DNA of 64,000 bases from Scilla litardierei (GCA_030789695.1 CM061142.1:160582391-160646390), one strand, 5' to 3'; positions 24,083 to 35,831 are shown, counted from the stretch's first letter. Numbers and translations are program-made. Notes: generated by a model not told the origin, from the letters alone.

Positions 24083-25984
24083 TCTGCATTTTATAGATAC
24101 TTTAGTTAGTATATGTTCGTAGTATAGTTTTAATGGTTTTAATAAAACTATATTCTCCCACTAAATTTATTTAAAGCCATAATAATAAACAATTTATTAT
24201 AAAATAACATTTGTGAGAGAGGGATCCGACTACCCTGAGTCTGACAACCTTGAGTGTATCTCAACAAGTTGTCCTACTCTGCAGTCGGTAGACGAACTCG
24301 TCGGCAATCATATTTACTATGATTCCCTATCGATTTTACCCCTAGTCATTTGTGATCATGAGTGTGCTCAACCGGATCACAATGGCTAGCCTAGTCGGAC
24401 CCTTGTTTTCGTGTCTAGCCTGACTTGCCCCTTTGCTCGGTGTATGCACGACGCGCCGGTTTGGGTCAGGTCTTAGACTACATTCTTGGTTAGACTTACG
24501 CAGAAGCTCCAGGGATGAGACAATGGTTTCAGTCAGGTTAAGATGTCAATCAAGAAATTGGTTTCTATAAGATTGACATGTCACGGCTTGAGTGTAGCTC
24601 AACAACCGAAACATGTTTCTTACAGTTGCCAACTCCTAAAACAAGGAGTGCTACGATTTATCTTGAACAAGATTATTATCGTATTGACTTAGGTATAGTC
24701 GATGGACTTACATAGTCATGAATCGACTCCTTGCGGTCCAGCGGACGCGGCCAGGGAATTGACTAAGCCAGGACCACTTGTTACCCAGTCTAGCTAGGTT
24801 GGTCCAAAAACTTTAGCCAAGCACATTGACCGACATCATGATCCATTGAAGGAGTTGTCATCAATCTTATGTTTTCCAAACAACTAAATGGCTTTTAATT
24901 TAGAGAACTAGTTAATCCTTATCAACTAGTGGATCCTAAAATTCAAAATTTTTCAGATTGGTTGAACAACTTTTATTAAGTCCTTATCAACTATAAGGTT
25001 CTACGTTCAACTTGCTACCCCAATCTAATTAGGATTTTAATAAAACAATTCAACATAGTCTTTTTATGAAAATCATTTAATTGAACTTTTTAATGAAATG
25101 ATTTACAAAACAAGAAGGGACTACCCTAATCTGTTATTAGGTTTGATGTTGTTTTGATTTATCAAACATAGCATGTCACTATCTTGTTTTAATGGCTAAC
25201 CTAACAAGGTTTGTGAATACATTATTCAACATGAAATGAAACAGCTAATTTATCCGCATAAAATAAGTATCATTTTAGTGACATATGAAGTGTATTTGCA
25301 AGTTTAACATTATCTACATAATTAAAACATGCAAATCTAAATTTTAATACTTAAAATTAAAGATTAAAAATTTAAAGCTTCCATAATAATTTTATCGCAT
25401 AAAACTAGGTCGAACAAAATTATCTAATAATTTTTAAACTTTGGCTTTTAAAGTTCTTGATCTCATTTCTAAAATTAAATATCTCATAAAAATTTTAGAA
25501 TACATATATGTAAAATAAAAGAAAAAGTTTAGATTTCATCTCATGAAAATAAAATATTTCTTAAAGTTTACATATCCATTAAAACAATTTTAAACACTAT
25601 TAAAATCTTTTAGAAATCCTTTTAGAAGCTTTCAAATAAGTTTCAAAGATCTCTAACTTTTATGTAACTAAAGAAAACTTTTAGATTTCAAAAATAAAAA
25701 AAAATTTCTATAAAGTTTACATAAACTTTAAATACTCTTTAAAATTTTTAATGTCTCATAATAAAAATTTATAAAGTATTTAAAACATAGGAGACTTCTT
25801 TTAGATTTATCGCATAAAAATAATTTGTCCCAAAATTAAAATAAATTTCCGTGTTGCAAAATTAATTTTTGAAACACAAAAATATTTTCAAAACTAATTT
25901 AACATAAAGCTAAAAAGTTTTGCACATGAAAACTAAGCATTTTTAATGATTAAAAAGTCGCTATAGTAGATCTATAGCATAACT
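24083..25984 (-). other. C1 untranslated leader
   Basis: 1.9 kb between primer site and gag, AT-rich, without recognisable genes. Such long leaders occur in gag-only copia derivatives and probably hold packaging and dimerisation signals; none can be pinpointed here. Confidence 0.5.
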
Positions 25985-25999
25985 GTGGCTCTGATACCA
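25985..25999 (-). other. C1 primer-binding site (initiator tRNA-Met)
   Basis: The minus strand reads TGGTATCAGAGCCAC one base inside the 5' LTR (26001). TGGTATCAGAGC is the classical complement of the 3' end of plant initiator tRNA-Met. It fixes the element's orientation as minus. Confidence 0.95.
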
Positions 26000-26000
26000 C

Positions 26001-28338
26001 TGTTGGGGTTTTGGCGGACCCCCAGAGCTCGGGTCCGTATCCGTCCTAAGTCGGACGTACCACGGAGGCACAAAAGCACAGCGGAAAAAACCAGAAATCA
26101 AATTTCTACACTAGCTAAACAGTTTAGTTAGGCTCTGGGGAGCCAGAACCTAGCCCGATCTATGCAGACTTGGAGTGGGTCTGACCACCCCAAGAAGGAT
26201 CTACACTAAAGCGACTAATTAAAACTACACTAGAAAACGCTTAACCACATACCCGGAATCTTGGCCCTGGGGCAGGCAAGATGTACCGCACCATCTTGAG
26301 AAGCTCCTCGTAGCCGAGCCGCGTTGACCCGATCTGTCTGAGCCGCCTCGCACCCTCGCACCGATCCGCCCGAGCTGCTTTCGCCTCCGAGCCGATCACA
26401 CGCGGTAGAAATTTTCACTTGAGAAGAAACCCGCGTCTTAGACGTCCGGATCAGATCCAAACCCCCTTTGTAGTCGTGCTAGGACTACTCCGGAGAACAG
26501 GAAAATAGAGAGAGAGTTTAGTCGCGGATCGAGCTTGCTCTAAAATTCTGGAGCTACTCGATCGTTGACTGGTGTGTTTTTCAACGAGGAGAGTGCACCC
26601 CTATTTATATAGGGAGTGAGCACTCAACCTCTCGTTGCGGGCAATGTGGGACAATTCCCATGAAGAGAAAAATTCAATTAAGCCATTTGGCTTAATTTCA
26701 ACTTTAAAGTTAGCCTTTCACAAAGTCAAACTTTAACGAATTAATTCTCCTCGCATACTAAACTTCAGACACCAAACAAGCTATCAATCAGAAGAGCTTG
26801 GAATGGTGAACGCGTAGGAACTGACGGCGACGAATTTCGACTTCGTTTGACCCCTCAAACAATTGCTCAAAGTTTAGCAATTTCTCAAAATTCGTAGCCG
26901 TCATTAGGGGTTTCAAAAAAACCCTAATTTGACTTAAGTTGCAGGCGCGACCGCTAGGCTTAGCGGGCGCGCCCGCCCAAGTGAGCAAGGGCGGGCCGCC
27001 CGCCCGCTGCTGCAGCGGGCGGGCGCCCGTTTTGCCTTTGCACATGTGCCTTTTGGCCCAGTGGGTCTAACCCACTTCTCCTTGAACTATTTCTGCGTTT
27101 CTGGACTCGTTTGAGCTCCGTTTTGGACGCGGTTTGAACATGTGTTTAGACCGGGACGATCCTGTCATCCAGGTAACCCTTTCCAACAAGTTTGTTCCTA
27201 CTAAATTCGTCGTAACTAATTTACAACACGTTTAGTCAAAGTTAGCATCTAATGCAACGTTGTGTCCCTATTGCTAATGCGACTAATATTCACAACCGTT
27301 TTGTGAATGTTTAATATCATCAAATGATATTTCTCCCTTTTCTATATTCCTATTACTAAGACACGAACACTACTCGTTGTGAGACCATACAGCCTGACCT
27401 TACTATAGGTTGGGGCTCGAAACCCCTAGACGACGGTCACTGCGAGCAGTAGCTGTCGTCCCTGTTTCAGAGTCATCATAACGTGATCGACCCTTGACAA
27501 AAGTATCATAGGGTTTGCATTGGCTGTGTCAGTGATGAATTCCGTTAGCTAAAATCCCTCCGTCAAGACTGTGTTATTGTTGGCCTAGGGTATGGTTTTC
27601 TGTCAACCCTATTAGACAACATTGGTCAGTATACGGCGGTCTTTATTGTATACACGTTGTACTACTTACAACGTACCCCGGCCGAGGATTAACATAAAGA
27701 CCGTACTGAACCAGTAACACTAACTTCCCTTTAATGGAAGTGACGAATCCCATCTTAGTCATTTACTCACCTCGAGAGTTTCAGGTGCAACCCAACCTAA
27801 GATCTTTCATCAGGACTGTTCCTCGAAGCTAGATCATGGGTCTACGCTACACCGTCCGCTCACAGGTTGGTACAAATGACTTCAGGTCTTAAGGATCAAC
27901 TAACCTATCATCACCCTAGAGTTATTAAAGACAGATCATTAAAGTTAACCATTTAATAACTCTAACTTGGTCGTTCAGTGAACTCATTCTCCAATGAGCA
28001 CCTGTGTCTTGTCTCCGACTTCAGCAAGCCGAACGCCTATGAGATCATCATTACCCGAAGGTAAGACGAAGACACAGTGATCTAACCGATGTGTCGATAT
28101 CCAGTTCTTGACACATCTATGATCACGAACCATTTTAGACTTACGTTTCTATTCGGTCTCTTACTTACTCATAATCGAGATCTCATCTAGATATGTAAGG
28201 ACCTAACTATAAGTCTATGGATATTATCTAAGTATATTAATACAAATGATTTTATACTTAGAATAATACGCACCATGTACGGTATGAACAAGACGTATAA
28301 TCAAGATAAATTGCCTCATGGGCATATATCTTCCTACA
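26001..28338 (-). repeat. C1 5' LTR
   Basis: 2338 bp, partner of 19682-22018. It includes the same TATA box (about 26604-26615) and GC palindrome cluster (26940-27033). The small plus-strand frame that crosses its right edge is chimeric between the LTR and A1 gag and is not a gene. Confidence 0.9.
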
Positions 28339-28537
28339 CTTTCATGGAGGAAGCTAGGGCGGTGCCGGGCCTCATGAAATCCCGGATCAATTCTGGTGGA
28401 ATGAGGGGATACGGTCCTATGGGAGGCTCAACCATCACTACTCTTCTCCTTCTAACTTCTGCGAGTCTCCTTGCAGTCGCCTCTATCTCAGGATCTAATG
28501 GCAAAAGATCGTCTCCTCCCTAAGAACGTGTCTGCAT
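28339..28537 (-). pseudogene. A1 gag, N-terminal part
   Basis: Minus strand from an ATG at 28537. The frame contains DPEIEATARRLAE, comparable to the FDPEIERTVRRI motif near the start of A3 gag, and proceeds to the C1 insertion at 28343. A TAG in the sixth codon (28522-28520) blocks translation from this ATG. The reading continues at 19676-19652 and, after S1, at 18148. A1 gag is thus cut twice and carries at least two stops. Confidence 0.8.
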
Positions 28538-28717
28538 GAAAAATAGAGGCACACAAGAAAATCATGGAACTCGTTAGCAAAAAGAGAAAAGAGTGTAATA
28601 AGTGAACAAAAAGAAAAATAAAAAGAAGTGGTGAGAGGTCAAGTGTGGATGAAACCAACACAATCCGACCAAAAGCTAAGGTAAACTGTTGCTTCCCCGG
28701 CAACATCGCCAAAAAAT
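28538..28717 (-). other. A1 leader with tRNA-Asp primer site (28694-28711)
   Basis: The minus strand reads TGGCGATGTTGCCGGGGA at 28711-28694, matching 16 of 18 nt of the tRNA-Asp primer site (TGGCGCCGTTGCCGGGGA), 6 bp inside the LTR. The rest is a short purine-rich leader up to gag. Confidence 0.85.
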
Positions 28718-30314
28718 TGTTTAGTCCTGGGTTTGCACTACGGGGGTGCGAATCACCGCAAGTGCACGGTGCACTATAGTATAGAAAGATTGTCGAACTC
28801 AGGGAGGCAATCATTTAACGCTTAGATTTATACGGAAAGAGGAGAGTGTGTGGTCGGGGGTTGTCATGATTGATTGATTGGTGGATTATGGAAATCAAGA
28901 GTTAACTAGAAATTAAACGTCTAAGGCTTTCGGGATTCCCCGCTAGGCTCTTCGGTCATGGATGCTAGGTCAAATGGCCCTATGTCGGACAATAGATTTG
29001 GGTAGGAGTGGCACATCCCTAGATGAGAACGAGTACTTAACTTTCGTTGTTCCTACTCGTATAACGCATCCCTATGTGAAACCGTGCTCTCACAGTCGGC
29101 TTCACATGGGAATGCATGCATTAAGCTTGACACTTGGACCTGCCTCGCAATTCTGTATCCACTCTCATGATCTATGGATTGCAACACTATCATATGGTTG
29201 GTTCGAGCTATCGAACTACTTTCGTAGTCATCGGTCAGCAGATTGAGAATTGGTGGCTACCCCTAGCTCTCGAGTCACTCTTGTGATCGCGAACTCTAGA
29301 GACGGCTACTAAACCCAAATCGGATTCGTGGGGATTCTCCCTAGGTATAGAGCCGACTTCCCGATACTCTGATCCAAATGCTAATCCCACAAAACCCTCG
29401 TTCAAACCACCATATGTCAACCCTAGATTGATCCAACGGGGGTCTAACCTAACATCCGATCTCTAGGATCATAGGGATCATCCCTAAGCCCTAGATATAC
29501 ACTATTCTAGCGTGGTAAAAGCTCTAAATATGGTAGCAATAGAGATAGGCATATCTAATCGGTCAAATTACAAGAAATTAATTTCAATAGAGAGAGCAAG
29601 AGAAATAAGAGCAATGGTAAAGAAATCAAGGTAATCCAACCACAAACAAAGAAATAGATTGCAAAAGAGATAACCAAAAAAGAGCTCGCAAAATAGCTCT
29701 AAGGGTGTAGCTACAAAAAATTCCAGCTTAACCTACTCTAAAAATCGTTCACTATTTATATAAAACAGTTTGGGTTTGGGTTTTACAAGAAAACCAACCC
29801 GAAACCCATTAATTTAAGTCAAATTGGAGTCTGCTGACCCACTGCTCGGCCGAACACAATGCTCGCTTGACCGAGAGGTGCCTTGTATAGCGCTCGGCTT
29901 GGTGCTGGAGAAAGGACCGCTCGGGCGAGCGAGTTGAGTTGCTCGCCCGAGCGTCATGTCGCTCGATCGAGCGTAGGAAAAATCCAAAAATCCAGAGTCC
30001 AAGTCTTGCATTTATTGGGCTCCTCTGACAGATAGCTCAGATGAGCGGGCTGGTCGCTCGGCTAAGCGCCCCGAAGAAAGAGTTGGCGCTCTTTTGCGTG
30101 TCATAGCTCGGCCGAGCGAACCTTCCACTCGGACGAGCGATCTGGCATGAATCCCCCAAGCTTCTTCTCTCCTCGTCTTTACTCCTCTTCTCTTCTTCTC
30201 TCCTCTTCTTCTCTCCTCTTCTACTCCTCTCCTTCGCTTCTTTGGCCTCCTTGAGTCGTCGTGGCAAGGCGAGACGATCTTTGGCGTCGATGTTGTGCCC
30301 AGAACCTTGTATCA
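28718..30314 (-). repeat. A1 5' LTR
   Basis: 1597 bp. On the minus strand it starts TGATACAAGGTTC and ends GGACTAAACA, directly before the primer site. In element sense a palindrome cluster (30140-29840) is followed by the TATA box TATATAAATA (29762-29753). The outer flank is CTCAG (30315-30319); the matching duplication is not in the window because the 3' half of A1 is missing. Confidence 0.8.
29840..30140. repeat. GCTCG-CGAGC palindrome cluster in A1 LTR
   Basis: At least eight sites of the form GCTCGNNCGAGC or half of it: GCTCGGCCGAAC, CGCTCGGGCGAGCG, GCTCGCCCGAGC, CGCTCGATCGAGCG, GCTCGGCCGAGC, ACTCGGACGAGC. The central two bases vary (GC, GG, CC, AT, GA) but the arms are kept. The nearest clear site to the TATA box is about 80-90 bp upstream in element sense. 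Confidence 0.85.
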
Positions 30315-31569
30315 CTCAGAATTGCGTCAAATTCCCTGAAACCACATAAAACATCGAAAGGATTAAGAATATCGAGAAAAGTACAATATAATACAAAAAT
30401 ATGATTCTGGCAATAGAAATGACATGGAAATGCATGGTAAAAACATTGAAAATATAGACACAACAACCATATAAACAATTTCAGGTAAACAGTTTTACCA
30501 AATCTTGAGTGGATACTCCCTCAATAAATATAGCAATCAACAGGATTGCACTGAGATTCTGAGAGAAGCAAATCCGATCCGAGAGGAGCAGCAAAACTGA
30601 TCTGAAAATCAAACAGAAAATTCTACCCATTAAATCGGTTATCTCTGCCCATCATTTAAGGATCTATTTGGGGTAAAAAGGTACTGAAAAATCTCCAGCA
30701 CATATTCCGTCAATCAATTCAGGATCCCATGAGATTCTGGGCTACAAGTCAGATCTGAAATCAGCAAAACAGATCTGTAAATCAAAACAGAATTCCAGCA
30801 TTCGATCCAACAGTCTGATCCCGCCTGTCATGACTGATGGCACAACATGACTCACAACATAACCTCTCAACCTGTTCAAAAACTGTTCTGATTCCACAAC
30901 CTGAAACACCTTAGATCTAGTGCCACTAATGACAACCTTAAAATCCTAGATCTAGTGCCACTAATGCCAATATATAATAACAGAAAATCAACCCATCAAA
31001 AATCATGGGGGTTTTTATTTTTATAAGACTACATTAATTTTCTTGAGCAGATTATATCATGTCATCCCAAGCAAATAATGATCTATAATGATCAAGTTCA
31101 CCTCAATCTCATGTAAGTTGAACAAAATCAAAACCAGTTGTTACCTAAGTTTATAAAAGGAATTCATTGAGCAAATAAACACCAAAAACTCAAAATCCTT
31201 GCTCAAAAAATCAATGGTGGTAACTGTAAGACAAAAAAGCATTAGAACAATAAAAATAATCAAAAACAAAAGATGGGTACTTCTCATTTTAGGAAAACAT
31301 GCATTGAATAAATTAAAACACATTAAAGACCGTCTTGGAAAAATTTTAATTGGTCAATTATAGCTTACAACCAACATTTGGTACTTATATTTCTCTTTGA
31401 ACTCATAGCTTTTCTTTATCAAATACTTTGATAATAATTTCCACCTGAATAAAACATAAAAGCTTCTATAAGAAGGAATGAAAAAAGTGCCAGATCAATT
31501 TTAGGATGTGGGAACATGGTAAAGTCTACTTTAAATCGGTAAAATGAACTATACAGTAAGTTTTTCTTT
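30315..31569. other. Unassigned, intron-like stretch
   Basis: AT-rich with no recognised coding. It contains a 30-bp direct repeat around CTAGATCTAGTGCCACTAATG (about 30914 and 30950) and two diverged repeats around CAGATCTG/AATCAAACAGAA (30595, 30770). As it adjoins the V-ATPase remnant on that gene's downstream side, it may be old gene or intron sequence. Confidence 0.4.
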
Positions 31570-32740
31570 AAACTGGCAAACGAATCCGTAACTGCAAGGA
31601 AAACATAATTTCTCTGCCTACTTTAATGAAAAAGTATGGTTATGATTCTGCCAATACCCATAAATAGTGGACAGTTATACAATAACTATATGCTCTAACT
31701 ACTTCGAAGGGAGTTGAGAATAATCAATGCTTGCGAAAAGAAATACAACAATGATCCAACATGGATCCTTTTCTTTAAAAACCTACACAAATTTTTCGGT
31801 TTGCCATGTATAAAATACATTAGCTAACGTCTAATCTATTAAGCAATATTACTGGATTAACTCACCAAATATGCAGACTGTTTCTATAGAATTTGGCATT
31901 AAAATAACTTAACACAATGCCGAGGTTCATTTGTGCAACACCAAAAAGGATTGACATCTTAATCTTCAATGACTTCAGAAATGGCAACTCACTTCGGCTA
32001 CCATGACATTTGGGATCCACACCAAATGAATAGGTAGGCCTCATCGTAATTAAACCACGATAGTAGCATCTCTACAGTTGTTGGAGAGAACATATAAGAG
32101 GATGGCCATAATAAAAATAATATCAAAGACATGACTACACGCTCATACCTGCAGGAAGCATCACAAGATGCATAGGTAGATGGCCTAAAATAACAAAAGG
32201 ACCAAAAAAGAACTCGTTGTAGATAAACCCGGTATAAATTGAGAACATTGACATCAACAAAATTACATAGAGACCGACAAATGTCATCTCCATGATATCT
32301 CCAAGTTTCTGTTGATCCTATAACATGGAGGGAAAAGACATCAGTTATGAACTCTATCAAATAAAATTCATTCAGACAGATTAAATCAAATGAAATTGAA
32401 AAACATACACGAAATCATACTAAAACATCAAAGCTATGTTAAAAAATAGAACAATGAAACAAAGGGAGCAAACATATAGAAGACCACAAAATGAAAGTAA
32501 CCATTTGGCTTATTAAACTAAAATTTTGAACCTATCCATAAAAATATTCATCATGACACATAAAACACATAAATAACATCAAAGAGATGACTACACACTC
32601 ATACATGCAGGAAGCATCATAACATGCATAGCCAGAGGGCCAAAAAAATCTCAAAATGAACATAAAAGAACTCATTGTTAATAAAACCTGCATAAATTGA
32701 GAACTTTGCCATCAATCCTATAAAAACATAGAAATCAAAA
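31570..32740 (-). pseudogene. V-type H+-ATPase subunit a (VHA-a) fragment
   Basis: Minus-strand remnant with introns of the membrane subunit that carries protons across the tonoplast or TGN membrane. Exon 32317-32149 encodes [11 protein letters not shown], then [13 protein letters not shown], and ends in CAG before GTATGAG; its end reads correctly only in another frame ([10 protein letters not shown]). Exon 32071-31866 encodes [18 protein letters not shown] and [17 protein letters not shown], ending before GTGAGT, with a one-base loss near its start. A decayed exon start (YGFVCQ for YQFVPQ) follows at 31591. A second, more decayed copy of the first exon lies at 32737-32575. Introns are present, so this is not a retrocopy; frameshifts make it a pseudogene. 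The rest of the gene is not in the window. Confidence 0.88.
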
Positions 32741-32998
32741 AGCTTCCATCTTCATTCAACAATGTATACTTTCGTACCATCTGATTAACAACTTCGATGT
32801 CATCACCGAGATTGGAAGCTTGGAATTCAATTGCAGAGACTCTCCATACCTGGGATCCCTCTCCTCTTCACTGCAACCTATTGGTTCCTTATGAGACAAC
32901 ACACAATCTAATTTCATACTGTACTTGCAAAAAAAGAACTTTCATCTTGATTGCCAACAGAGAAATCAACTTGCAATTTCCAATGTACATCTAAGGTG
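32741..32998. other. Unassigned sequence left of A2
   Basis: It may continue the host gene remnant: on the minus strand a 60-70 bp exon-like block lies at about 32760-32870, but it matches no VHA-a segment that I recognise. A2 is inserted at its right edge after AGGTG. Confidence 0.35.
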
Positions 32999-34498
32999 TG
33001 ATAATGTTGGGCTACAGTTGATGTGCGTTTATATTTTATATATTCACGCACGTCTTCTTCGTGATTTTCCAACGTTTTCCGTTGTTTCATATCCGTTCTT
33101 TTGTGTTTTTTGTATCTTTTCACTTTCTCCATGTTTTTGTGCAAATGCAGGAGTTTCCAGCGTTGGGGACGTACAAAGCAGATATCATAAGTCCCCGGAG
33201 CAACAGGAAGTGTCACGCGTGATCCCGAGGGCCAAACGTCGAAGATTACTATATTTTAGCCCTCAACCGATTAGTTGGACAGAGCCAACCGATCGGGTGG
33301 TGCACGCGTATCCTACCCGGACAGGAGCAGAAGCTAAGAGCAGTTCACCCGATCGGTTCAGTGATCGGGTGAACCCGACAGAACTCTCTGTCTTTTTAGA
33401 GCTTAATTCAACCGATCGTGTGACATCTCACCCGATCAGTTCAACTGAAGCCGAAGATCCCCAATTCACGACCCGGTTATGCCAACCACTCAGCTCAGCG
33501 ACCGGTTGATGCTTCTGAAGCCCAATGGCCAAAGCGACTAGCAGCTCACCCGATCGGTTGATGCTTCAACCGATCGGGTGGCCTCATTTTCTATATATAG
33601 TGACCTAGGTTTATCAAAACGTGGATCCCCATTGTTTTTCTGTCTTTTTGGGACTTTTGATGGCTGGAATTTTCTTTTATCTTGTAAGTGTTCTGATCAT
33701 TCTGTAACTATGATATATTGTTCTTAATACTATTATCTTCTCTTTTCTATTGCTTGATTATGATTTCAATGGTTGAATTTGATTGGTGGAAACCCCTTCG
33801 TGGGTTCTCCCTAGAACGACCATAGGATTAGGATTTCGATAGGGGTTAGGAATTTAGTTAGTTACGTGGGGCGTTTTATTGTCATTAGCGGGAGAAAGTC
33901 CGCCTCTGACCGTCGGGCCAAGGGTAAATAAAACTGGCGTTTGATCCCCTGACCACAGCTCACGCCCTTAGCGTAGACATTGAATCCTAGCGCGTGGGAA
34001 CGGCAAGATGAGATATTGGGAGCAATCGTTGCGAGCTTAATGCTCCCGGAGTCGGTCGGTGTTAATGGACGTGGGAATGCCCACCAACCAAACCCGGGTA
34101 GTCCTAGCATATCATACTGGGTATCGACCGGCACATCGGGCCCATGGGACGCTACGTATCACTCCTAGAGGCAACGTCTCACCACTAAACCCTAACATCC
34201 AATCCTAATCCTATCCGTCGGTCGTAATAGAGAGGACACATGATAGGGTGGAAACCAAAGTCCAAAGTTTCCTTTTATATATTACATCCTTCATATTTCC
34301 ATTCTGTGACAACCTACCGATTGATCGGGCTAGCTCACCCATTGGGTGAACCGGTTCCTTCTTGACAACAAGCACAACACATGCCTCCCTGAGTTCGACC
34401 CCCAAGCCACACTACAACACCGTGCGCTTGCGGTTATAAATATTTAAATCTGGTATCCCCGATTCCATTGCATAGATTGCTAAATCTAGGGGACGTCA
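32999..34498 (+). repeat. A2 5' LTR (Athila-like)
   Basis: 1500 bp from TGATAATGTTGGGC to GGGGACGTCA, immediately followed by the tRNA-Asp primer site. It includes a palindrome cluster (33264-33580) and a TATA box TATATATAG (33592-33600) 11 bp after the last palindrome. The flank AGGTG (32994-32998) should recur at the far end, beyond the window. Confidence 0.8.
33264..33580. repeat. ACCGATCGGGT palindrome cluster in A2 LTR
   Basis: Eight or nine sites such as AACCGATCGGGTGG, CACCCGATCGGTTCA, GTGATCGGGTGAACC, AACCGATCGTGTGA, CACCCGATCAGTTCA and CACCCGATCGGTTGA, alternating in orientation. Spacing is irregular (18-60 bp). Further related sites lie in the downstream part (about 34315-34350). 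Confidence 0.85.
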
Positions 34499-34505
34499 AG
34501 CTTTA

Positions 34506-34523
34506 TGGCGCCGTTGCTGGGGG
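34506..34523 (+). other. A2 primer-binding site (tRNA-Asp)
   Basis: TGGCGCCGTTGCTGGGGG, 16 of 18 nt identical to the complement of the tRNA-Asp 3' end, 7 bp after the LTR end. A run of G follows. Confidence 0.88.
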
Positions 34524-34747
34524 GGGGCAACGTGCTTGTTTATTTTTGGACCCTGTGAACCCTAGAGACTAGTTCACATCCTCACCTCGCGATAATTTTC
34601 GCATTCTACTTACTTTTTTATTTTACTTGCACATATTGTATATATTCGTTGTACAGGGTTGGTAGACTGTGTCGCCATACCTCCATCACTACTTCTTATC
34701 CTCTACATTCATACAACCCGTGCTTTTAACGTGCACTCTATCCGTGC

Positions 34748-34783
<36 letters not shown>

Positions 34784-34800
34784 CTTACAGGTTATCTGCC
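34524..34800 (+). other. A2 leader; gag deleted; (CT)n
   Basis: Where gag and protease should be there is only 280 bp of leader, containing a (CT)n microsatellite (34750-34779) followed by the splice-acceptor-like TTTCTTACAG (34782-34791). Gag has been removed by deletion, or an upstream intron takes its place. Confidence 0.6.
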
Positions 34801-35646
34801 CTACAGCAAGAATGACGTGTGCCGTTTCGGGCGATATTTGGGCACATGCACACCACGTCAGCTGTTTGGCCAAGAGTCTGACGGAATCTGTAAGCACCAT
34901 GAGCATCCTATCATTTCTATCAGTTGCTGAAGAGAATCAAGAAAGGAATCATGATGTTCGGCAGCATCCCGACACGACAATATTTTTTCCTCCAAATGAA
35001 GCGATGTTTATTGACGTGCCAAGTACCGACTTCAGTGGCAGAGAGCCATGCACCTATGGGGATGTTTGTCTGAAGGATCATCAGGCAGAGTTCATCGAAT
35101 GCAGTGAGCAGGAATTAATCTTGTCCTTGCACACCTCTATAGAGCACCCTAGATCTTGGGACAGTGAGGAAGCTGAACGTCGTGGTGGAGAACTATCGAC
35201 TGTTAAGACCTGTTTTCGCGTTGAAGCCTTCTACTCGGATGATTATCATGTACCTGAGAAAGACTTGGAGCTTTCCTCCGTCATCCCCTCACTACCTTGC
35301 AAGGCTTCACCATGCGAAACCGAGGCTGAAAGTGAAGTTCTGGATATTAGCATCCTGGAGACCCAGGAGAAAGTCCTTTCGCTGGAAGATGCTCAGCTTG
35401 AAAAATATGCATCAGGACCTCATGAAGTTGAGATGAAGGAGTTACCTCCGGGATTGCATTATGAATATTTGGGAGAGAATTCGACGCTACCAGTCATAGT
35501 GAACTCCTCGCTGCCCGAAGACCAAATGACAAAACTACTTGGTGTTTTAAGAAGATTTAAGAATGTTTTCGGGTACGCAATCGAGGATTTGAACAGTGTG
35601 AGCTTGGGGCTTTGCTCACATAGGATACTGCTTAAAGATGAGCTAG
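34659..35646 (+). pseudogene. A2 pol fragment (linker and start of reverse transcriptase)
   Basis: An open frame of 329 codons to the N5 insertion. Residues 1-255 are an acidic linker that I cannot assign, perhaps partly intron-derived sequence. Residues about 260-328 match the segment directly N-terminal to the Athila/Ty3 reverse transcriptase core: LPPGLHYEYLGENSTLPVIV, KLLGVLRRFKNVFGY, and LCSHRILLKDE. The catalytic YVDD box and the rest of pol would lie beyond N5, outside the window. The last 13 codons of the frame are N5 LTR sequence. Met at 34659 is only the first in frame; true initiation is unknown. Confidence 0.8.
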
Positions 35647-35831
35647 TGTCACGCCCCACTATCCAAAACTACGGAGGCAAAGCGTGACTAAGGCCCGCTT
35701 GGGCCGGAGCTGTGAAGCTCGGACCCAATAAGCGTCTGTAGGGGTACCATAGATAGAAACAAACAGGTTCTTGCATATATAAAAATTTGAAACAACAGAA
35801 AGTACTGAAAGGAAGTGCATTCATTTTATTC
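35647..35831 (-). repeat. N5 LTR, first part
   Basis: It begins TGTCACGCCCCAC inside A2 pol and is about 85% like the first 150 bp of the N2 right LTR (11905 onward). It is cut after TATTC by N3 and continues at 61481. Whether N5 is a full element or a solo LTR cannot be decided, because its far end is off the window. Confidence 0.75.

Larger units (their letters stand above)
19682..28338 (-). mobile_element. C1, gag-only Ty1-copia element
   Basis: An 8657-bp element with LTRs of 2337 bp (19682-22018) and 2338 bp (26001-28338), target duplication CTTTC (19677-19681, 28339-28343), a tRNA-Met primer site and a copia gag gene on the minus strand. By a rough hand comparison the LTRs differ at about 40 positions, near 2%. 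No protease, integrase or reverse transcriptase can be found, so C1 needed enzymes from a relative. It sits in the N-terminal part of A1 gag. Confidence 0.92.

Noticed and set aside
32925..33509. 194-codon plus frame across 32925-33509
   Set aside because: It spans the A2 LTR start and its palindrome cluster; chimeric, no domain.
34659..35687. 342-codon frame as an intact host gene
   Set aside because: Its C-terminal part is Athila pol just before RT, it follows a tRNA-Asp primer site, and the last codons are N5 LTR.
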